Positions 48,233-61,019 of a stretch of DNA of 64,000 nucleotides are shown one piece after another. The notes below the pieces were generated by a model that ran no database searches, was not told where the DNA came from, and saw only the letters and a list, made by a program, of their open reading frames with translations. The DNA is from Chinchilla lanigera (lineage: Eukaryota > Chordata > Mammalia > Rodentia > Chinchillidae), in contig NW_004955487.1 of NCBI RefSeq assembly GCF_000276665.1, positions 7,982,307-8,046,306 on the forward strand, in the 5' to 3' direction. Numbering within the stretch: the stretch's first letter is position 1; each line of letters starts with the position of its first letter. A program made the position numbers and the translations under genes.

Positions 48233-49807
48233 CAATATACATGGTAGACTTTACATAGAGCAAGTAAAAAATACCTGTTTAACACATAGCTGATAATAAG
48301 AAAAGCTAATATACTAAACAACATTAATAGAGAATTGAAAATTGACATTTACTGCAGCAGGCAGCTCGGAATTAGCTAATAGAAAACTAATCTGTTAATT
48401 TAGAAGTTTCATTATTTCCCAAATGGAAACTGGACAACCTGGAAGAGATCTCTGCTTCTTTGTGTGTGAATCTCTGTCCTCCAGCTCATGTGCCAAGCTC
48501 CCTCATCCTTTATGTCCACTGCAAATTAGCAATGTGGCACCTGTAACAATAAATGTTTAACAAAGAATGTTTAGTTAATCCTACAGTTGAATCTCAACTT
48601 CATCACTAAGTGACTTTGAGATTTACGTGGAGCTGTTTTATCTTTTAGTGAGTCAGTCTTATTCAGTCAGTGGGGATAATGGCAGCTAATTTATACTTTC
48701 ACTATTACATGATGTCATAGAAAATTGCACGGCACACAGTCTGTCTGTGTAGATTCCAGTTCAGTGTACATATTATTTTGGTTTCTTTGAGGAATAGAAG
48801 CACTAAATATTCTTGTTTTGCTCCTTAAATCTTGGAATTATGAGAAAGTTTAAAACTGTAAGTATTTTCTATAATAAGTCAGGGGAGATGTGCTTGACTT
48901 TTAATATTTTCTTCATTTCCAATATGACTTTTATTGCATAATTTATTCAACCATTTATAATGAGTAAAAATAAGTTCCATATTTGTTGGTTTTGTGTTTA
49001 TCCTCTTCAAATGAATAGTTAATCTCATTAAGAAAAAAATCAATGAGTTGCTTCTTAAAAAAAGATAGTGCTTATTAAATGCTCATTTGAACCACAGCTT
49101 TGAAGTAGAATTTCATTAATTTGCTAATAAATTTTTTTCAACTATGCTGCCCTTAAGGATACTTTTTTACCAAGAAATCAGCATTTTACAGAACTTTCCT
49201 TGTGCTAACCAAGCAAATGTGTCTCTATGTTCTCTGTATAACTGTAGAGAAAAGTTCCCCGGCCATCCTCCACGGTATCTAGCATGTGAAGAAACTAATC
49301 CTGACAGCCTGTAGGAGAGAAAATGCTTTTCTGCATCCCCATTGGGGGCCACAGGAATTCTTGGTGAAGAGGTTTGCTGACTCCTGCTGGGAATACCTGC
49401 CTTCCCCACAGAACAAAACTACAAGGCCTCAGAAGAAATATGTCCCATGCAGGATTGAATTGTTCCAGCCTTGTGTAGAATGACTGATGCTTTTGCCAAG
49501 ATGGTAAATAGCATACAGTAGAAAGCCATGTAGTGAACCAAACAGCACCCTAGTTTGGGAAATACCATCTATCATGACTCTGGTTACAAACATAGGAAAG
49601 AGAGAGAGATTAATTTTTACTTCTAATAACATGCTTTTCACTTTTGGCCTTTTTCAGAATGAATATGACTAACGTTAATATCCTGGTCAATTGTTACATA
49701 TAACTAGAGAACTGGTTAGACTAAGGAAAATGCTATTATCATGATTCACATGAAGAGAGATCAGTAAGGTATAATTCAGTTTAGAATAGAACTCAGGAAC
49801 ATGGAGC
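48233..49807. other. No gene recognised
   Basis: Mixed AT-rich sequence. Frames at 49167-49409 and 49286-49483 overlap on opposite strands and show no known domain. Confidence 0.5.
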
Positions 49808-49860
49808 TGAAGGCAGACTTAGCTCAGTGGTAGAATATTGGCTAGCATGCCAACCTTCAG
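49808..49860 (+). mobile_element. ID-type SINE fragment
   Basis: 'gacttagctcagtggtagaa tattggctagcatgcc' matches the tRNA-like head (A box) of the SINE. The B box and tail are lost. Confidence 0.55.
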
Positions 49861-50179
49861 CATGGAGAAAAGGAAAGAACTCCAAAACATGGACTTTGGA
49901 GTGGGAAGTAATAGATGTAAATCTTTTCTTATCATGAATCAAATGTTCAACCTGGCAAATCCATGTAAATCTCACTTTCATGGAGATATGATGGGCATGA
50001 GGATATTTCAAAATTTTATTGTAAAGATATAATAGATGCTTTTAAAAATAATTAGTACAGCACCTTTTGCCAGTAAACATGCCATAATACTAACTAATCT
50101 TGGAAGGAGGACAGAAAACCTTATGAGAGGTTATAGCATTAGAACTAGACTACAAAGAAAATTCTATCAAAATAATAAG

Positions 50180-50375
50180 AAAGGAATTTGAAAGAGTGAA
50201 AAGAAATAAATGGAAACAGAGCTTTTGCACATGGGGGAGAGTTGAGGGAGAAAGGATGGATGGGAGTGGAAGAAGACAAAAAAGAATTAAAATATGTTAG
50301 TACATGTACACATTCCACCCGATAAATGTAATCATTATGTACTGCAAACATGCCCCAACAATATTTTTCAAAGAA
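50180..50375 (+). mobile_element. L1 3' UTR end
   Basis: A polypurine stretch with 'gggggagagttgagggagaa', then 'atgttagtacatgtacacat' and 'gtaatcattatgtactgcaa'. This is the same 3' end as the antisense copy at 14.6 kb. The stretch 49861-50179 is unassigned. Confidence 0.7.
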
Positions 50376-50899
50376 TCAAAGTAATATTAGTGAGAGCTGA
50401 GAGAAAGGTCTGTGCTGAAATTATGAAAAATACAAAGAGTTCAATTAATTTAGACGAGATCATGAATAAAATAAATTTCTTCAGTATTGAGGATTGAACC
50501 CAGGAAACACTGATTTCTTGGGTTAGTATAATTATACAATATTGTCATAATTATAGAGAACAAAAAATGAAGCACAAATAAACATCTGCATGTATTTGGT
50601 CTATTGATATTCAAAGATGTCACTAAGGTAATTTTAGGTAAAAATATTTTTCCTAAATGATGATGAGATAAGAGTGAATTCAGATAGAGTTTAAAGAAAT
50701 GATATATTTTCAGGATATAATAGCATTTTAAAAATCTAGATTATAATTCAATGTCAGGAAATAATAGCATAATTCTAAAAAAGCCCTGAGTTAAGGAAAA
50801 CATATTCATTGGAATTAAAATATGAATTTAAAAGGTAATGTAAATCCCCATGAAATTATCTCAGGAAATATTTTAAAAGGCAAAAGTTCCTAAGGGAAG
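50376..50899. other. No feature recognised
   Basis: AT-rich sequence without a recognisable repeat. Confidence 0.45.
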
Positions 50900-51560
50900 T
50901 GTGGCTGGGGAATAGAGAATCTCTCTTCCACTTCATCCCAGAAGGAAGGGCTATCATCAAGAAATCAACCAATGATAAATGCTGGTGGGGCTGTGGGGAA
51001 AAAGGAACCTTTCTCTGCTCTTGGTGGGAGTGTAGACTAGTGCAACCACTGTGGAAATCAGTGTGGAGATTCCTGAAAAACTAAAACTAGAGGTTCCATT
51101 TGACCAAGCTATTCCCCTTTTTAGTATCTTCCCAAAAGAATTAAAAGCATCATACCACAGTGATGTATGCACACTCATATTTTTAGCAGCATGATTTGTA
51201 GTAGCCAAATCTTGGAAACAATCCAAGTGCCCATCAACTGGTGAATGGATAAAAAAACATGTGCTATTTATATACAATCAAGCACTACTCAGCTATAAAG
51301 AAGGGCAAACTTGATACTACGTAAATGGATGAACCTAGAGACCATACTCTTAAGTGATATAAATTGGAAACATGTTTAAGTATCACATTGTTTCTCTGGT
51401 GTGAGAAAATACCTGAGAGAAGAAAGAAAATAGGGGAAGGGAATAGGGAAAAATAAGAATCAGGGTATAAGTATAAGTTCCATATAATGAATGTGACCAT
51501 TATGTGTATCTAAACTGTACCAATAAATTAATTAATGATAAAAAATTACAAATAAAAAGA
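50900..51560 (+). mobile_element. L1 3' end (ORF2 tail and 3' UTR)
   Basis: The landmarks 'aatcaaccaatgataaatgc', 'accactgtggaaatcagtgt', 'ttccatttgaccaagctatt', 'gtgcccatcaactggtgaat' and 'agcactactcagctataaag' are followed by a purine tract and the end 'gtaccaataaattaattaat'. It is parallel to 6500-7246. The minus-strand frames at 50957-51277 and 51285-51500 are L1 shadows. Confidence 0.88.
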
Positions 51561-52949
51561 TAATTTCATACGATTATACAACACTGTAAAATAATTGCAT
51601 GTATGTTCTATTGCAATAGCAAGCAGGAACACCAAAACAACAGCCAGGATTTGGAGTCAGATTTACTTAACATCCTACTGACACTGACAGGGAAGCAATT
51701 GTTCCTCAAAATGTCAGGCCTTCAAGGCCCAGGGAGGGATGATTTTATGGGGTTGCAAAGGAGGGGCTACAGAGGCAGAGTACTTAGCTCTCTTTGGTTC
51801 TTATAATATGCACCACAGTGCCAGCCCTTTCTAAGAGACAGGAGCAACCAGAACTGCAACAGAAACCTTGGCAACTGAAGTATACTGGCTGGCGGGGGAA
51901 GGGCATTTTTTGCTACATTATGGCTTTTACTAAACAACGAGAGTCTGGAATGGAGGCACTGTCCATAAAAAGAGTTAGTCCCCCAGGTGAAGGGGACCTG
52001 AGACTTCTGCATAAGATTGCTCTGGGTCCTATTGCTTGGTGGATCCTGGAGAATTACTGACATCAAAGCTGTTTTGCCCCTAGATAGACTACTTTCTCTA
52101 ACCTCTAAAAATTCGTTAACCCTTCCTTATCTCATACTCTGTATCTCTAAATTTGGGTAATAAAGCACTGTATGCCAGCTTGCCAAGGCTCTGTCTAAGA
52201 CAAACACGATTGTGTGAAAAGACTTGGTGGTCTCAGAGGAATGCTAAACACATAAGATTAATTATTTGTATAAAATTGCCCAATGAAAATAATGACAGTG
52301 CAAGTTAGAACAACTAGCTTTTGTGGTGGAGTGCTGTATACTACTAGGTATCAAATCCAACCTATTCTCTTCCCTTCAATCCCACAAAAAATTGTCCAAT
52401 GTAATCCAATAGCACGCATAAAGACGTCTGCATCTTAAGGAGAATTGCAAAATGTACAAAAATAGTTCTAATGTTCCGTTGATTTAATATGACTCTATGT
52501 GAGAAACATTAATATTTGATGGAAATTAAAAATGGATTATAAAAATGAACCTTCACTTGAGGAAAGACATGTATAGATTATATGGGAGGGAGCTATTAGA
52601 GCTCAGATGTAATTGAGTTCTTTATCTTCTGCAGGGTCTAACTCTGCCAGGAAGTTCATAGGTTTTCAGCAATTACCTGTTCAAAATGAATGAATAAACC
52701 CGCACTCATGATATTGTTAATAGTAACTCTTAGGAAGGTTTAACTTCTAAAAAATGCCACACAGAGAGAGTGCCCTTAATATGTCATGTGACTATTTTTC
52801 TAAATTTCTAATACTGTGCTTAGAATTATTTGATGACTCAGTAGGAGGTAGATACTCCAACAGGCAATCAAATAAACAGAAGAGAAAAAGGGACACATGT
52901 GAATTTGCAATGGCCTCACAAGGTTAAGAGACAATAGTATGCCTTAAAC
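51561..52949. other. Unassigned; possible LTR at 51640-52200
   Basis: Overlapping frames of 88 and 99 codons on opposite strands at 51767-52066 point to a moderately GC-rich element. 'gggtaataaagcactgtatg' (52156-52175) carries an AATAAA-like word, as in an LTR R region. No TG/CA ends or partner LTR could be fixed, so this is only a suggestion. Confidence 0.3.
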
Positions 52950-53135
52950 CAGTGATAGTGAACTTTTCAAAGACCAACTACCCAAAAACCTACTTACTTA
53001 TCACAAAATGCCAACACTACAGTTAAACCTGGATGCTCTGCTACTAAGCAATGTTGGGGTCCCTCAGCTTGATTGCTAACAGAGAGGGCTCCATGTGCCC
53101 ACTCTGGCACATGTTCCATAGATTCTCCACTACTG
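52950..53135 (+). mobile_element. Short hAT-like MITE
   Basis: The left end 'cagtgatagtgaacttttca' and the right end 'ccatagattctccactactg' are diverged inverted repeats of a cagtg(a/g)tggcgaacc-type terminus. The inside has 'accaactacccaaaaaccta cttacttatcacaaaatgcc aacac' and 'gagagggctccatgtgccca ctctggcac', which fit a hAT family with that terminus. The length is 186 bases, so it encodes nothing. The flanking 8-mers do not match. Confidence 0.65.
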
Positions 53136-55164
53136 TCTAGGCCAACAGCTTTAGAAAACTTTAATATTGCTGGAAGCCTTCAGGTCCAGTTGAGCATTCA
53201 ACAATGGATACAGGTGCAACTAAGTTTTCACAATGGAAAACACTGATAGGAGAGGGCCTACTCATTTTTATTTTCTGCATGAAATTCACAGGAAACTTTC
53301 ATTGGAAATATTGTTGTATGATAATAATAAAGGTATTGATGCAAAAAATCTATAAAAAAGCATGCAGTAGAATTTTTACATTTTCAATAACTGATGGACA
53401 AAGAAAAAATTCTGAGTGAGAAATCATCTACCTATTTCACCACACTTTTCTTTCTTCTCCTATAATTGGAAGATCAAAAATCAGCAAAGATTCTTTTAAT
53501 CTGGTACATTTCATTATAAATCCAGCAGACTTGCACATAATTTCCTGCAATTATGGAGAATGATAATATGCAGAAGAGTATGACTTGGGTTATTGTGTTC
53601 CTTTGTGTTTCTTTTACCACAGTTTTTTTTTTTTTTCTAAAGAAAAGAATGACTTGTTTTTACCCTGACAACTCAACTTAATCTCTTTAAATTGATCACT
53701 GGTACGTATTTAGATATTCTTTACTCAAGGGGCAATGAAAAATTCAGAAAATAATTGCTGAATTCAATCTCTCCTTCATGTTTCCCAGAAAATAAGAAAC
53801 AATTCTCCAACATATGTATATTGAAGTACTTTATTATCATATATCTTTTCCACTGGACAAAATCACATACTCTGTGTATCCATAGAATTTTTTCTAAATA
53901 GCCATCTCACTAAGCAGAAACCCTGCCACTGTCCATGAAAAATCATACTTTGCAGCAGAATGATATCAGCATCAAAAATTGTACTATTGCTCTCACCAAA
54001 GCATCGCAGTCATTGCTTGGCTTTCTCATAGAAGAACTTGGGGGCTACACCATCATTTAATTTTTGGGTTACAAGGTTTGCTTCATAAAGATATAAACTC
54101 AAATGAATCCTTTAGTCCCTAGGTTCTAAAAGAACTAGGGAAAACTAGAATGTTGTCTGGTTTTCTCACAAATTGGATTCATTGAAAAGTATACACTAGA
54201 CAGCAGAAAAATACTATACCTATGCTGTGATTAGAGCCATGAGGGGTTAAATCTTAACGAAGCACATATCCTGGAAGAGATGATTTGCCTGTGAGTTATG
54301 AACCGTCTTTTAAGAAAGTCTTGTAAAACTTCTATGATGCAAACCTGAATGTTTGAAAGAGTTTATCCACTCACACACTACCCACTGAATTAACTCTATG
54401 GTTGATTGTAACAATGCAATACAGGTTAAGGTTATATATTATCTTCATTAAAAAACACAGAGTTTTACCAGAGTTACAAATTACAAATAGTAGACAATGC
54501 ATATACACTTAACACGTTAGCACTTGTGATAATTTTATGTAAACTGTATCTTTATGGGTGGTTGTATCCTAGCTTTGAAATTTAGATGCTATGTACAAGT
54601 ATAATGAAATAAGAATAAATATTTAAGGGTAATGAAGTGAAGGAGAAAATTGTGGAGACAAAAATGAGACTAAATATATACTACTGTACATGAATGTCAT
54701 AAAATTTTATGTAATACTAAGAAAACAAAAATGAATTTTAAGTCTCTAATTGTTTTATCAAAATATTATATGTTCATATAAAAGAAATCATATGTTAGAA
54801 GTTAAATGACAAAACAAAATTCTCAGTTGCTTAGAAAAAGTATAAATGTATTTTTAATAACAATCACACAATACATATTTAATAGGTATAGTATGACATT
54901 TCAACATATGTGCACAGTGCATAATGATCCTACCAGGAAAATTGATAATTCACTACCTCAAACTTTTGTTATTTGTCAATATTGGGAATACTCAGAATAT
55001 TTTGCACTTCATAATTTGAATTATAAAATTAATTGTTGTTAACCATTTATTCTACTATGCTATACAATTTTAGAAGTTATTCTTCTTATATAACTGTACC
55101 TCTACACTTCTCTCTATCTGCCAACCCCGAAATGCTTGACTTAAATATCAGATCTCACCTTTGC
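53136..55164. other. No gene recognised
   Basis: AT-rich. A poly-T run lies at 53624-53638. Frames of 70-80 codons (53204-53419, 54806-55042) have no domain. Confidence 0.5.
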
Positions 55165-55492
55165 CAGCTTTCTGCTGCTGAGATAAATACCCTCCACCAC
55201 CATTTAAAGGATGAGAGGTGTATCGGCTCACAGTTTCAGTCCGGAGTTGACTGGCTCCACGCACAAACAGGATAACACAGGAGCGTGGCAAGGGGAAAAG
55301 AAACTGCTCAACCCATGGCAGGCAGGAGCAAAGAGAGAGGGGAGAAGACAGAGAAGGAGGCACACCCTTTCAGCTCATCCCTCAGCCAGGGCCTTTAATA
55401 AGACTCTTCCCAACCGCAAGTCAGCTATGAACGCCATAGTGGACTAATCCAGGGATGAGCACAGCATTCCTGTAATCCTATCACCTTCCAAA
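55165..55492 (-). mobile_element. MaLR-like LTR, antisense
   Basis: 'tgctgctgagataaataccc', 'cggctcacagtttcagtccg', 'gcaaagagagaggggaga' and 'catagtggactaatccaggg atgagc' follow the antisense order of rodent MaLR-type LTRs. The frames of about 80 codons on both strands are LTR shadows. Confidence 0.55.
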
Positions 55493-55494
55493 CA

Positions 55495-55625
55495 CATGGG
55501 TTTTTGGAGGACCTCTTAGCTCTAAACCAGAATAGATCTAAAACTGCAAAATTTTTAGAAGAAAACGTAGAAAAATGTTCAGGACACTCACTGGGGCAAA
55601 GAATTTTGGTGAATGTGTCTCCAAG
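55495..55625 (+). mobile_element. L1 ORF2 distal fragment
   Basis: 'gcaaaatttttagaagaaaa cgtag' and 'ggggcaaagaattttggtga' correspond to the L1 ORF2 C-terminal region. That region lies downstream of the segment which follows at 55640, so the two pieces are out of order. Confidence 0.55.
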
Positions 55626-55639
55626 TGCACAGCCATTCA

Positions 55640-55768
55640 GATCTAACATATCTGCAGCACATTCCATCCAACAGCAACGGGACACATTCTTCTCTGAGCA
55701 CACAGAACCCTCTCCAGGACAGACTACATGGCATCTCATGTAATAAATCTCAACTGTTTTTATAAAAA

Positions 55769-55809
<41 letters not shown>

Positions 55810-56778
55810 ATCTTCAGTACCTTTCTAACCATAATGCAATAAAACTAGAGATCAGCAAGTAAAACTTTGAAAATGATCTGAATACAAGAAAATTAAGCAA
55901 TATACAGCTAAATAAAAATAGAATAAGGAAGAAATTAGGAATTTAAAACTCTTTGCAAGCAAATAAAAATGAAAGCACAACATACATAACAAAGCTTGTT
56001 GAATTCAGCAGAAGTAATACAAGAGGGAAGCTTACAATAATCAAGCTCTGCATAAACCAAAACCAAAACAAGAAATCCTTCCATGAATAATGCATTTCTG
56101 AAATGCAAGTAAATAGAAAAACCATGAGTAAAACGAACCCAAAAACAGCAGAAAGAAAGAAATAATAATGATTAGAGCAAAAATAAATTAGATACTAAAA
56201 TTAAATACAAAGGTCAACAAAACAAAGCAATTATACTTATAAAAGATAAACTTGGGCTGGGGATGTGGCTCAGTGGTAAAGTTCTTGCCTTGCATGCACG
56301 AGGACTTGGTTTCGATCCCCAGCACCACAAAAAATGAGATAAACTTGGCAAAATTTCACTGACACTAAAAAATTAAACCAAAATAAATGCATAATCTGAT
56401 GTAACAAGGGATTCATTAGAGCTGAACCCAAAGAAATACAAAGTATCATCACAGGTTTTTCATAAACAGCTAACAATATGTCAAAAAATTTGAAATCCCA
56501 GAAGAAATTGACAAATTCATACACATTCATCCTACCAAGATAAAATCATGGATAAATACAAAACATGAACAGACAAATGTTAAGCAAAACTGTTCACTGA
56601 ATAATAAATAGTTTCTTACCATATAAAACACAAAACTAGATTGCTTCATTGACGAATTCTACCAAGTATTTTAAGAGGGACTGATACTTCATAGTTATAG
56701 CACAAATTTTAAAGAGAAAGGAAAATTTTCCAAACTTATTCTATGTAGCCAGCATCAGCTTGATATCACAACCAAACT
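55640..56778 (+). pseudogene. L1 ORF2 relic (endonuclease end to RT start), interrupted by an ID SINE
   Basis: 'gacacattcttctctgagca', 'taatgcaataaaactagaga', 'gaagaaattgacaaattcat' and 'gaattctaccaagtatttta' follow L1 ORF2 order. A (CTAT)n microsatellite sits at 55769-55808 and an ID SINE at 56244-56348. The right side runs into the (GA)n tract at 56779. Confidence 0.8.
56244..56348 (+). mobile_element. ID-type SINE with 12-bp target-site duplication
   Basis: Body 'ggctggggatgtggctcagt ggtaaag' ... 'ggtttcgatccccagcacca'. The tail is short, and 'agataaacttgg' occurs at 56244-56255 and 56337-56348. It ends in ccccagcaccac and lacks the ggtacc word, so it is a different subfamily from the copies at 27.7 and 47.9 kb. 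It is younger than the L1 it interrupts. Confidence 0.93.
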
Positions 56779-56833
<55 letters not shown>

Positions 56834-57152
56834 NNNNNNNNNNNNNNNNNNNNNNNNNNNNNNNNNNNNNNNNNNNNNNNNNNNNNNNNNNNNNNNNNNN
56901 NNNNNNNNNNNNNNNNNNNNNNNNNNNNNNNNNNNNNNNNNNNNNNNNNNNNNNNNNNNNNNNNNNNNNNNNNNNNNNNNNNNNNNNNNNNNNNNNNNNN
57001 NNNNNNNNNNNNNNNNNNNNNNNNNNNNNNNNNNNNNNNNNNNNNNNNNNNNNNNNNNNNNNNNNNNNNNNNNNNNNNNNNNNNNNNNNNNNNNNNNNNN
57101 NNNNNNNNNNNNNNNNNNNNNNNNNNNNGGAAGAAAGGAAGAAAGGAAGAAA

Positions 57153-57222
<70 letters not shown>

Positions 57223-57223
57223 A
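56779..57223 (+). repeat. (GA)n and (GAAA)n purine satellite around an N gap
   Basis: A pure (GA)n runs from 56779 to 56833. Then come 295 N (56834-57128), and then ggaa units change to pure (GAAA)n up to 57221. The translated Leu-Ser and Arg-Glu frames are artefacts of the repeat and gap. Confidence 0.95.
56834..57128. other. Assembly gap (295 N)
   Basis: Unsequenced or collapsed simple repeat, judging by the pure purine repeats on both sides. Confidence 1.
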
Positions 57224-60058
57224 TAAGAGACAAACTGGCAGTGCAGTGGGCATCCAGGATGACCAAGTTCCTGAGGAACAAAGGGCCATGAGACAGCCAG
57301 AACACCAGCATCTATTGACTGAGAAGGGGATTTGGGGAGGGGATATCCATGACTCAGAGGGTGGAGATGGCCTTATGCTAAGAAGGATCCGGCTTTGGAG
57401 TGTCTTTAATCTTCCTGGTTTTAGTCTTAGTCTTAGTGGGTGGGAGAGGATGACCCATCCCTAAACAGATAATGAGAAATCTCAAAAGGGTGATACACGG
57501 TTAATAAGAGAGTTGATCACTTGTGAAGTTGTCATTGGTTGCTTGGCTTGTGTTACTAGATTTTGGAAAGCTGTTTTTAAAAACTACACATGCATTTATG
57601 TAAAAAGTGAAATCACATTGTATATCTATATTTAGTTAAGCAACCCTCTTCTTTTATGTTTAGCAATATATAAGAATATCTTGCATGTATTTGAATATTC
57701 TTTGAAACGTTATTTTAATGACTGCATAAAATTTGCCTTTATACTACATCAAAATTTATTTAATAAAACTTCATAACTTAGAGTACATTGTGGCTTCTAT
57801 ATTTTTATTACTATACATATGGTAGGGATGAGAGATATTTGCACATAATTTTTATTGTGTCTCTCATCATCACTTTAAGATATGCTACTGGAAATTAGCT
57901 GAGAGGCAAGATCAGATGTTAAATTCTTAGTCCACATTTCAAATATTTCTTTTAATTTATAATTATATCAGCAACCTGTTAGAAGCTTCTCAACTCAGTT
58001 TATCAGACTTAATATTTGATTTTATTTTCTTTGTTGTAATGCTTTCTGTTTTATCAGTTTAAACAAAGAACAGATTCAATCTTTAATCTTATTTCTTTGA
58101 TTACAAGAAAGATTGACGGTTGCTTTTGCAAAGTCTTTTCATCAGCCCTTTTAAATTGGACTGTTATGTTTACAGTAATTTTATTCATTTGTATTCACAT
58201 AAAATATCATTTGCATTGCAAAGAACCTTTCCATGTAAAGACTAATTAAGTATCCACTTATATCTAAGAGTTTTCTTTTTGTCTTAATTTTTCAAAGTTT
58301 AACCCTTGAAGAAATTGAATTTTTTAATGCATTTAAAGTCTTCAATATTCATATTTTTGTGCAATAGGCCCTTCTCTGTTCCTACTAATTTAATTATCAG
58401 TAAGTTACAAGATATGGAAACACTGAAAGAGTGTTCTAGCCTTCCCAATAATCATGATTGTAACAATTTACACTCAGCCAGTGTGTGACTGCCAAGAAGG
58501 GGAACAGATGTCCAGTGATGGTCCCAAGGCAGGTCACCATGAGGGCAAAGCCTCCTGTCGCAATGTCATCCTGACCTTCGTAGTTCTGTAAGAATGGAGG
58601 GGGGTGGATTTTGCTCACCAAAACTTAGGCGTGCAATTTTCTTGTGAAGCTCCTGTGCAGATGGAATTTGTAACAAGAGCTCCATAATAGAATCTGGAGT
58701 TATTAATTGCCAATTATAGTTTGGTCTTCATCTCACTCCAGCATGGGAGTAAAGGAGATGGGTCTGAGGACCTGGCTTGTTCAATTTAAAAAGTGGAAGA
58801 AATTTAATTTGTTTAAATCAGATTTGTCCCAGGGAAAAGCTGCAGACAACCTCATCAATGAGAGTTCATTTTTTAAAAAGTGCATTTGTTCAGTGAAGAA
58901 TGACTTCACTCAGGATGCAAGAGGAAGGCTAATATAGAACTTGCATGGCTACCAGTATGTCTTTGCATTTCCTCCCAAGTTTATTTCCAACTGTGTTATG
59001 TTTAGAGAGTCAGGGAGTTTTATTCCAGTGTACTAAACTAATTCATTTATTCCACAGGAATCATACTTTTATTACACAGTAAATTTTGTAAACTGACTTC
59101 TTTATAGTTATGGCCAGTAATACTAATCATAATTACAACAAAGATTATTATGACAAAAAGTAATCGTAGAACTGAGCTAATCTCATGCTCTCAGTTTTAC
59201 CAAAACAAATATTCAAAGAAGTATATTGAGAAGTCACTGGTTGCATGGTGGTCTTGCCCAGTGCATGACCTTCTCAAGGGACTGTGGTGAATTCATCTAT
59301 GTAGACTGAAAGCCTGCCATGGCTCTTGTCACCTTGGAAAGAGCTATTAAATGTCTACCTAGTACAAGACCCTTTAGACCCTTCAAGTCTAACTTCCTAA
59401 GCAATATCAGAGTCAGAGTAACATGACAGCAAATACTTTATTAATATTCGCAAAGCAATTGTTGATAAAAATTGGGTGAAGAAATTATGTTTATTATGCT
59501 CTTTCATGCTTCTTAGGTGAGGTTTGGCTTGAAGGAACTCTACAGTAAATTGAAAAGAATGTTACTATAATCAAGAAGTTAAGATATCATAGAAAATGTA
59601 GTAAGCTTCTCATGCTGTGTCTGGAAGGTTGGAATGCCACTCTTTATCAAATGAGTATGCATACAGTACTCAAACTCATTTACTCAGTAAGTGTTAACTG
59701 AGCATCTAATAGATGACACTGATTGCATACGGGTATCAGAGGCACAGAGGTGGGGAAAGCACATTGAGTAACCTTGGGAAGGTCAGTGTGTGGTGGCCAC
59801 AGGTGCAAGTGACTTCCCAGTGTCCAGTAAGTGCTGACATTTCAAAAGGAAGCTGATATTATGACAACATCCAATGACTCCAACATACAAATAATGGCTT
59901 CTCAGTCTTGAATGAGTGAAATAATCACTTATTGAACCACCCATGGAAGTGCTAAGTATGCTCACCTTGAGAAAGACAGTGTGATTTAGCAGTAAAATGA
60001 AAACAAAACAAAGTATTGAATTGCAACTGGCTTAAGATGTTAGATTGTATTCAAGATT
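57224..60058. other. No gene recognised
   Basis: Mostly AT-rich. A coding-like patch without proof lies at 58566-58727 on the minus strand. 59665-59770 may contain another old repeat ('gtgttaactgagcatctaat'). Nothing else is supported. Confidence 0.45.
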
Positions 60059-60145
60059 TTTGTTTTGTTTTTTGAGACAGTCTCATTCCTCCCACCTCAG
60101 CCTCCCAACTGCTGAGGTTACAGGCCTAAGCCAGGACACTAGGTT
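60059..60145 (-). mobile_element. B1 SINE fragment
   Basis: 'ttttgagacagtctcattcc tccc' then 'cagcctcccaactgctgagg ttacaggc' is antisense B1 with an internal deletion. Confidence 0.7.
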
Positions 60146-60607
60146 GAGACTATATTCAAGTGAAAGTTCTCCTGGCTTTTAGATCCAGGATAAGTCACAT
60201 ACATTCTCTGAATCCCTTTCTTCAAGTGGCAAATGTGGATAATAGCATATCTCACAAGATCATTGTGAAAATGAAAAAATGGTCATATATGAAAGAACTA
60301 AGACAGCTACTTCTTTTGGAAACACGCTATCAACTGAGTACAACACAGATGAATGTGAGGATAAGCCAAGTTGGGAGAGTGGTGCACACTATGAACTCTT
60401 TTTCCTAAGAATAGAGAGTTTAAATCAGAAAATGCAGACGATGAAATATATGGTTGATGAGTACAGCATGGTTATATTTAACTCGTAACACAGGTGATAT
60501 AATTTGACATTTAATACCTGCTACTATTCACTCTATACAAAAGTACATTGTGCTATGTAACAGAGAAAAACATTAGTAAATAGTGCAACAACAACATCAA
60601 ATACAAG
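60146..60607. other. No feature recognised
   Basis: Two overlapping plus-strand frames (60160-60408 and 60279-60488) have no known motif. Confidence 0.45.
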
Positions 60608-60760
60608 GAAATTGATAGCTAACATTTACATAGACTCTACTGTATACTGGAAACTGAGCTTCAGAACTTTACAAGCATCTCATGTCATTTGAAAGCCACA
60701 AAATTATCCTGTGAAATGGGTGTTTTATTATGTTGTTTTTACACATCATGGTCTTAAAGG
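60608..60760 (+). mobile_element. MIR SINE
   Basis: 'ttgatagctaacatttacat agac' is the conserved MIR start. The copy continues 'gcttcagaactttacaagca' and 'gaaatgggtgttttattatg' in MIR order. Confidence 0.75.
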
Positions 60761-61019
60761 TGTAATAATAATTAAAAATGCAACTCTGAAAATCTATGAA
60801 ATGACAAGGAGTAAATTAAAGGCTGAGCCTCCCCAGCCACAGTAAGAACATCATGATAGGCTGTAGAAAGTGGTGCGATTCTGGCAGGCTTTTAAGAAAA
60901 TGGTTTCTTCCTTCCCTGTGGAGCCCCTTTGTGGTAGATTGACAGCTGGTGGTCAACTTGTAACAATGTGCAGCTAAACTGAACCAGTGTGATGCTGGTT
61001 ATGGGAAGCCCACCTGAGG

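Noticed and set aside
56741..57464. Frames of 177-234 codons on both strands
   Set aside because: They translate (GA)n/(GAAA)n repeats and the N gap.
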